From assembly GCA_021838585.1 (NCBI GenBank), contig JAKCDE010000003.1, forward strand, positions 1 through 64,000: DNA of 64,000 bases. Direction: 5' to 3'. The stretch comes from Nitrospirota bacterium. GTDB taxonomy: Bacteria > Nitrospirota_A > Leptospirillia > Leptospirillales > Leptospirillaceae. Positions 61,977-64,000 of the stretch are shown in pieces. The notes beneath the pieces are model-generated. The model did no database searches. It had not been told where the DNA came from and worked only from the letters and a program-made list of their open reading frames with translations. Within the stretch, counting starts at the first letter, position 1, and each line of letters starts with the position of its first letter. Made by a program: the position numbers and the translations under genes.

Positions 61977-62607
61977 AGCTTCCCCGGATCCGCCGCCCGT
62001 CCGCCCGCATCCGACGATAGAGGTCGATGATCGAGGGGGTTCCCTCGAGGCCGACCCCCTCGAACACTGAAGGGCGGACAAAGTGGATCCCGAGAAAGAC
62101 CCCGGAACGGGTTCCGGCACGCCGCTCCTCCCCGCAAAACCAGAGATCTCCGCCCGTCTCCCGGCCGATACGCCCCCTTTCGGTTTCGGGGCCCCGGGGG
62201 GACAGCACGAGATGGATGTCGGAACGGTCCGCGTTCGCCCGATGGAGGAGCCGCCCCGGCCTGAGATCGGTCAGAATGTCCGCGTTGACCACCACCAGCC
62301 AGTCGAAGTCCCGGAACCATTTCCGGGCGTTTAAAATCCCGCCGCCGGTCCCAAGGATCGTCTCCTCTTCGGAGAGAACCAGCTCCATCCCCCCGGGAAC
62401 GAGACCAGGCAGGGCCGTCCGCATCATCTCCCTCCGGTAATGGGTATTGACGATGACCCGTGACGCTCCGCATTCCTCCAGGAAAGACAGGGGCCAGGAT
62501 ATGGCCGGTCGACCGGCCACGGGAACCAGCGGTTTCGGGAGGTCGGGGAAAAGCGCCCGAATCCGCGTCCCGAGCCCCGCGGCCAGGACGAAACCACAGA
62601 TCTTCAC
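61873..62607 (-). CDS. murU: MurNAc-1-phosphate uridylyltransferase MurU-like sugar nucleotidyltransferase
   Basis: 244 residues. GFVLAAGLGTRIRALFPDLPKPLVPVAGRP is the nucleotidyltransferase signature (GLGTR...K), followed by ETILGTGGGILNA, FDWLVVVNADI (metal Asp) and GTPSIIDLYRRMRADGRRI. The neighbouring amgK-like kinase, joined by a GTGA overlap, and anmK on the other side identify it as MurU of the AmgK-MurU route from MurNAc to UDP-MurNAc. A general glucose-1-phosphate type transferase is the alternative. The GTG at 62607 follows CAGGAGGT. Confidence 0.82.
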   Translation of the reverse strand: MKICGFVLAAGLGTRIRALFPDLPKPLVPVAGRPAISWPLSFLEECGASRVIVNTHYRREMMRTALPGLVPGGMELVLSEEETILGTGGGILNARKWFRDFDWLVVVNADILTDLRPGRLLHRANADRSDIHLVLSPRGPETERGRIGRETGGDLWFCGEERRAGTRSGVFLGIHFVRPSVFEGVGLEGTPSIIDLYRRMRADGRRIRGSFTRSFWVDLGTEDGYRRALEHFGSGRTKARRAEG

Positions 62608-63668
62608 ACCTCCTGCTCCCCGGATGGTTTCCGGAGAAAAGGAAGGATCTGTCCGTAAATTGGTGCCAGATCGGGAAGGGCCCGGGCGAGACGTTCAAGA
62701 TTCCGGTGCGTTCCTGAAACCGACCGGAGGAAGGACGGATTTCCCTTGACATCGGCGATATAGAAAAATCGCCCACAGGCTTTGAGGTTGCGCTGGAAGG
62801 CGTGCCGGAACAGGGAGGCTGACGCCTGCTCCAGTGAGAGGGAGCCCGGAAGAACCCCCTCTTCGACCGCCAGTTCGCGATAGCGGGCAAGCCATCGCCG
62901 GACTTCCTCCATGGGAAGGGAGCGATAGGCGTCGAACAGGAAGGAGGCCAGGTCGTAAAAGGGCGATCCCAGAAGAAGATCCTGGAAATCGATGAGCCCG
63001 AGACTCCCATCCTCCCGGACCATGATATTCCGGGAGTGGTAGTCCCTGTGGACAAGAACCGGAGAGCTCTCCCGGGCAAGGAGCTCCGATTCGTGATCAA
63101 AGGCCTTCCGGATGCCGGCAAGGGCGGATTCGGTCGCTCCTGCCAGACCGTATTCGACGAAATGCTCGAACTCCCAGCGTATCAGATCCCGGCTGAACCT
63201 CCGTCCGGAGAGCCAGGGAAGTTCCTCTTCCCAGGAAATTTTCTGGAGCGAAACCAGGAGGAGCAGGACCTTCTCCGTCAGGGTCTCCGATTCCTCCGGA
63301 CTTCCGGAAAGTCTCCCGGCAAGGGTATGGTCCCCCAGATCCTCCTGAAGAATGAGCTCCCCGCTTTCTCGAACGTGATAGAGGGAGGGGACGGGGATCC
63401 CCTTCGACAGCAGGAACCGCGCGATCAGGATGAACGGGTCTCCCGGGGGTCCGGCCCCTCCGCCGGACACGGCCTCCTCGGATTTCTTGAACCCCTCTCC
63501 CGCATTTTTCTGCATGAGAACGGCCGGAATCAGATCTCCTTCTGAAAAACGGACACGAAAATACCTCCGGTTGGAAGCATCCCCCGCCAGGGGCTCCCGA
63601 TCAAACCCTCCCGGCATACCGGCCTTGACCATCCATTCTCCGACGAAGCCCTTCCAGTCCCCTTCCAT
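62604..63668 (-). CDS. amgK: AmgK-like N-acetylmuramate/N-acetylglucosamine kinase
   Basis: 354 residues of the aminoglycoside-phosphotransferase (APH) fold. LAGDASNRRYFRV is the nucleotide loop, SSPVLVHRDYHSRNIMVREDGSLGLIDFQDLLLGSPFYDLASFL holds the Brenner (HRDYHSRN) and Mg (DFQD) motifs. AmgK makes MurNAc-1-phosphate for MurU. I start it at ATG 63668 (MEGDWKGFVGEW): AAGGA lies seven bases upstream, whereas it is too close to the ATG at 63674. The 3' end overlaps murU (GTGA). Confidence 0.83.
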   Translation of the reverse strand: MEGDWKGFVGEWMVKAGMPGGFDREPLAGDASNRRYFRVRFSEGDLIPAVLMQKNAGEGFKKSEEAVSGGGAGPPGDPFILIARFLLSKGIPVPSLYHVRESGELILQEDLGDHTLAGRLSGSPEESETLTEKVLLLLVSLQKISWEEELPWLSGRRFSRDLIRWEFEHFVEYGLAGATESALAGIRKAFDHESELLARESSPVLVHRDYHSRNIMVREDGSLGLIDFQDLLLGSPFYDLASFLFDAYRSLPMEEVRRWLARYRELAVEEGVLPGSLSLEQASASLFRHAFQRNLKACGRFFYIADVKGNPSFLRSVSGTHRNLERLARALPDLAPIYGQILPFLRKPSGEQEV

Positions 63669-63792
63669 TCGCATTCCTTTTTGGTCTGATTAGAAATGTC
63701 AATGCCGTTTCCGTCCCCGACGCACTACAATAGGTATCGTACATGGCCACGGCCCGGGTTCCAACACCCATTCCCTTTCCGAAGGATTCTGC

Positions 63793-64000
63793 ATGGAGAA
63801 CAAACCATCATTCCGCATCCTCCCGCTTCTGCCCGGCATCCTTCTCTCCGTCGGCCTGGCCATACTGGCTTACGGCGGAAGTCTCCTCTCCCGGCACCTG
63901 ACCGGAAGCCTGCTTGTGGGCCCCATTCTCCTGGCCATCCTCCTCGGCGTCCTCGTCCGGAACCTCCTCCCTGTCCATGGCCATTTCGAAGCCGGAATCC
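63793..64000 (+). CDS. YeiH/UPF0324-like membrane protein, N-terminal part (cut by window edge)
   Basis: 69 codons are visible: MENKPSFRILPLLPGILLS, then hydrophobic segments SVGLAILAYGGSLLSRHL and LLVGPILLAILLGVLVRNLL, then PVHGHFEAGI. This is the start of the YeiH/UPF0324 family of ten-span membrane proteins, annotated as possible sulfate or anion exporters; the role is unproven. GAAGGA lies six bases before the ATG. The rest continues beyond 64000. Confidence 0.75.
   Translation, partial: MENKPSFRILPLLPGILLSVGLAILAYGGSLLSRHLTGSLLVGPILLAILLGVLVRNLLPVHGHFEAGI

Noticed and set aside
1..64000. CRISPR arrays, insertion sequences, prophage or integration sites
   Set aside because: No regularly spaced direct repeats, transposase or integrase motifs, or target-site duplications around elements were seen by eye.

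Overview
The window is GC-rich, gene-dense bacterial chromosome, with mostly short intergenic gaps and frequent ATGA/TGATG-type start-stop overlaps. The gene content suggests an autotrophic, Gram-negative, periplasm-rich bacterium: four subunits of a CO2-fixing type 2-oxoacid:ferredoxin oxidoreductase (reductive TCA cycle), a DAB-type inorganic-carbon uptake operon, many c-type cytochromes, hopanoid/squalene genes and LPS-heptose genes. The combination points to Nitrospirota, most like Leptospirillum-type acidophiles. That assignment is an inference from gene content; no rRNA gene is present to fix it. No insertion sequence, prophage or CRISPR array was seen.

Layout. 1-8049 (minus strand): an inorganic-carbon operon dabB - NuoM-like - dabA - PII-like, lying between two paralogous CdhB/acetyl-CoA-synthase-epsilon-like genes; the left one is cut by the window edge. 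8326-14435 (minus): a periplasmic redox cluster with a diheme TsdB-like cytochrome, TsdA thiosulfate dehydrogenase, a Tat-exported DsrE-fold protein, a ModA-like binding protein and a five-heme protein that fuses an AdhB-like triheme module to a second TsdA-like module. 14849-18125 (plus): hpnD-hpnE-hpnC for squalene. 18095-28158: a serine hydrolase, tldD-tldE-nitroreductase, a secreted papain-like protease, a small secreted protein behind a candidate sigma-54 promoter, a UPF0178 protein, a decayed vapBC pair, a Rossmann-fold protein, a pentapeptide-repeat protein and an outer-membrane barrel. 28795-32937: a very large SNF2 helicase. 33147-40288 (minus): tRNA-Val(GAC), HU, then a chaperone operon lipoprotein-nadB-cbpA-hspR-clpB-Fis-like. 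40502-43239: gltX, a PsiE-like protein and a lipoprotein. 43286-46682 (minus): the porABGD oxidoreductase operon plus a small orphan. 47092-50829: small and hypothetical genes, a J-domain protein and a YceI protein. 51151-60093 (plus): hemL, gmhA, a heptose adenylyltransferase, mfd and three successive PpiC/SurA-type foldases. 60065-63668: engB, and the cell-wall recycling genes anmK, murU and amgK. The window ends inside a YeiH-like membrane protein.

How the genes fit together. Bicarbonate captured by the DAB complex could supply the carboxylating ferredoxin oxidoreductases of the reductive TCA cycle. The epsilon-like genes on each side of dab are the physical hint for this link. The 8-14 kb cluster looks like a periplasmic sulfur-compound oxidation module that delivers electrons to c-type cytochromes. 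It is the best candidate here for an undescribed system, because its parts (TsdBA, Tat-DsrE, orphan ModA-like protein, AdhB::TsdA fusion) are not a combination I recognise. The remaining genes are mainly envelope and housekeeping: hopanoid precursors, LPS heptose, outer-membrane protein folding, peptidoglycan recycling, protein quality control and tRNA charging.
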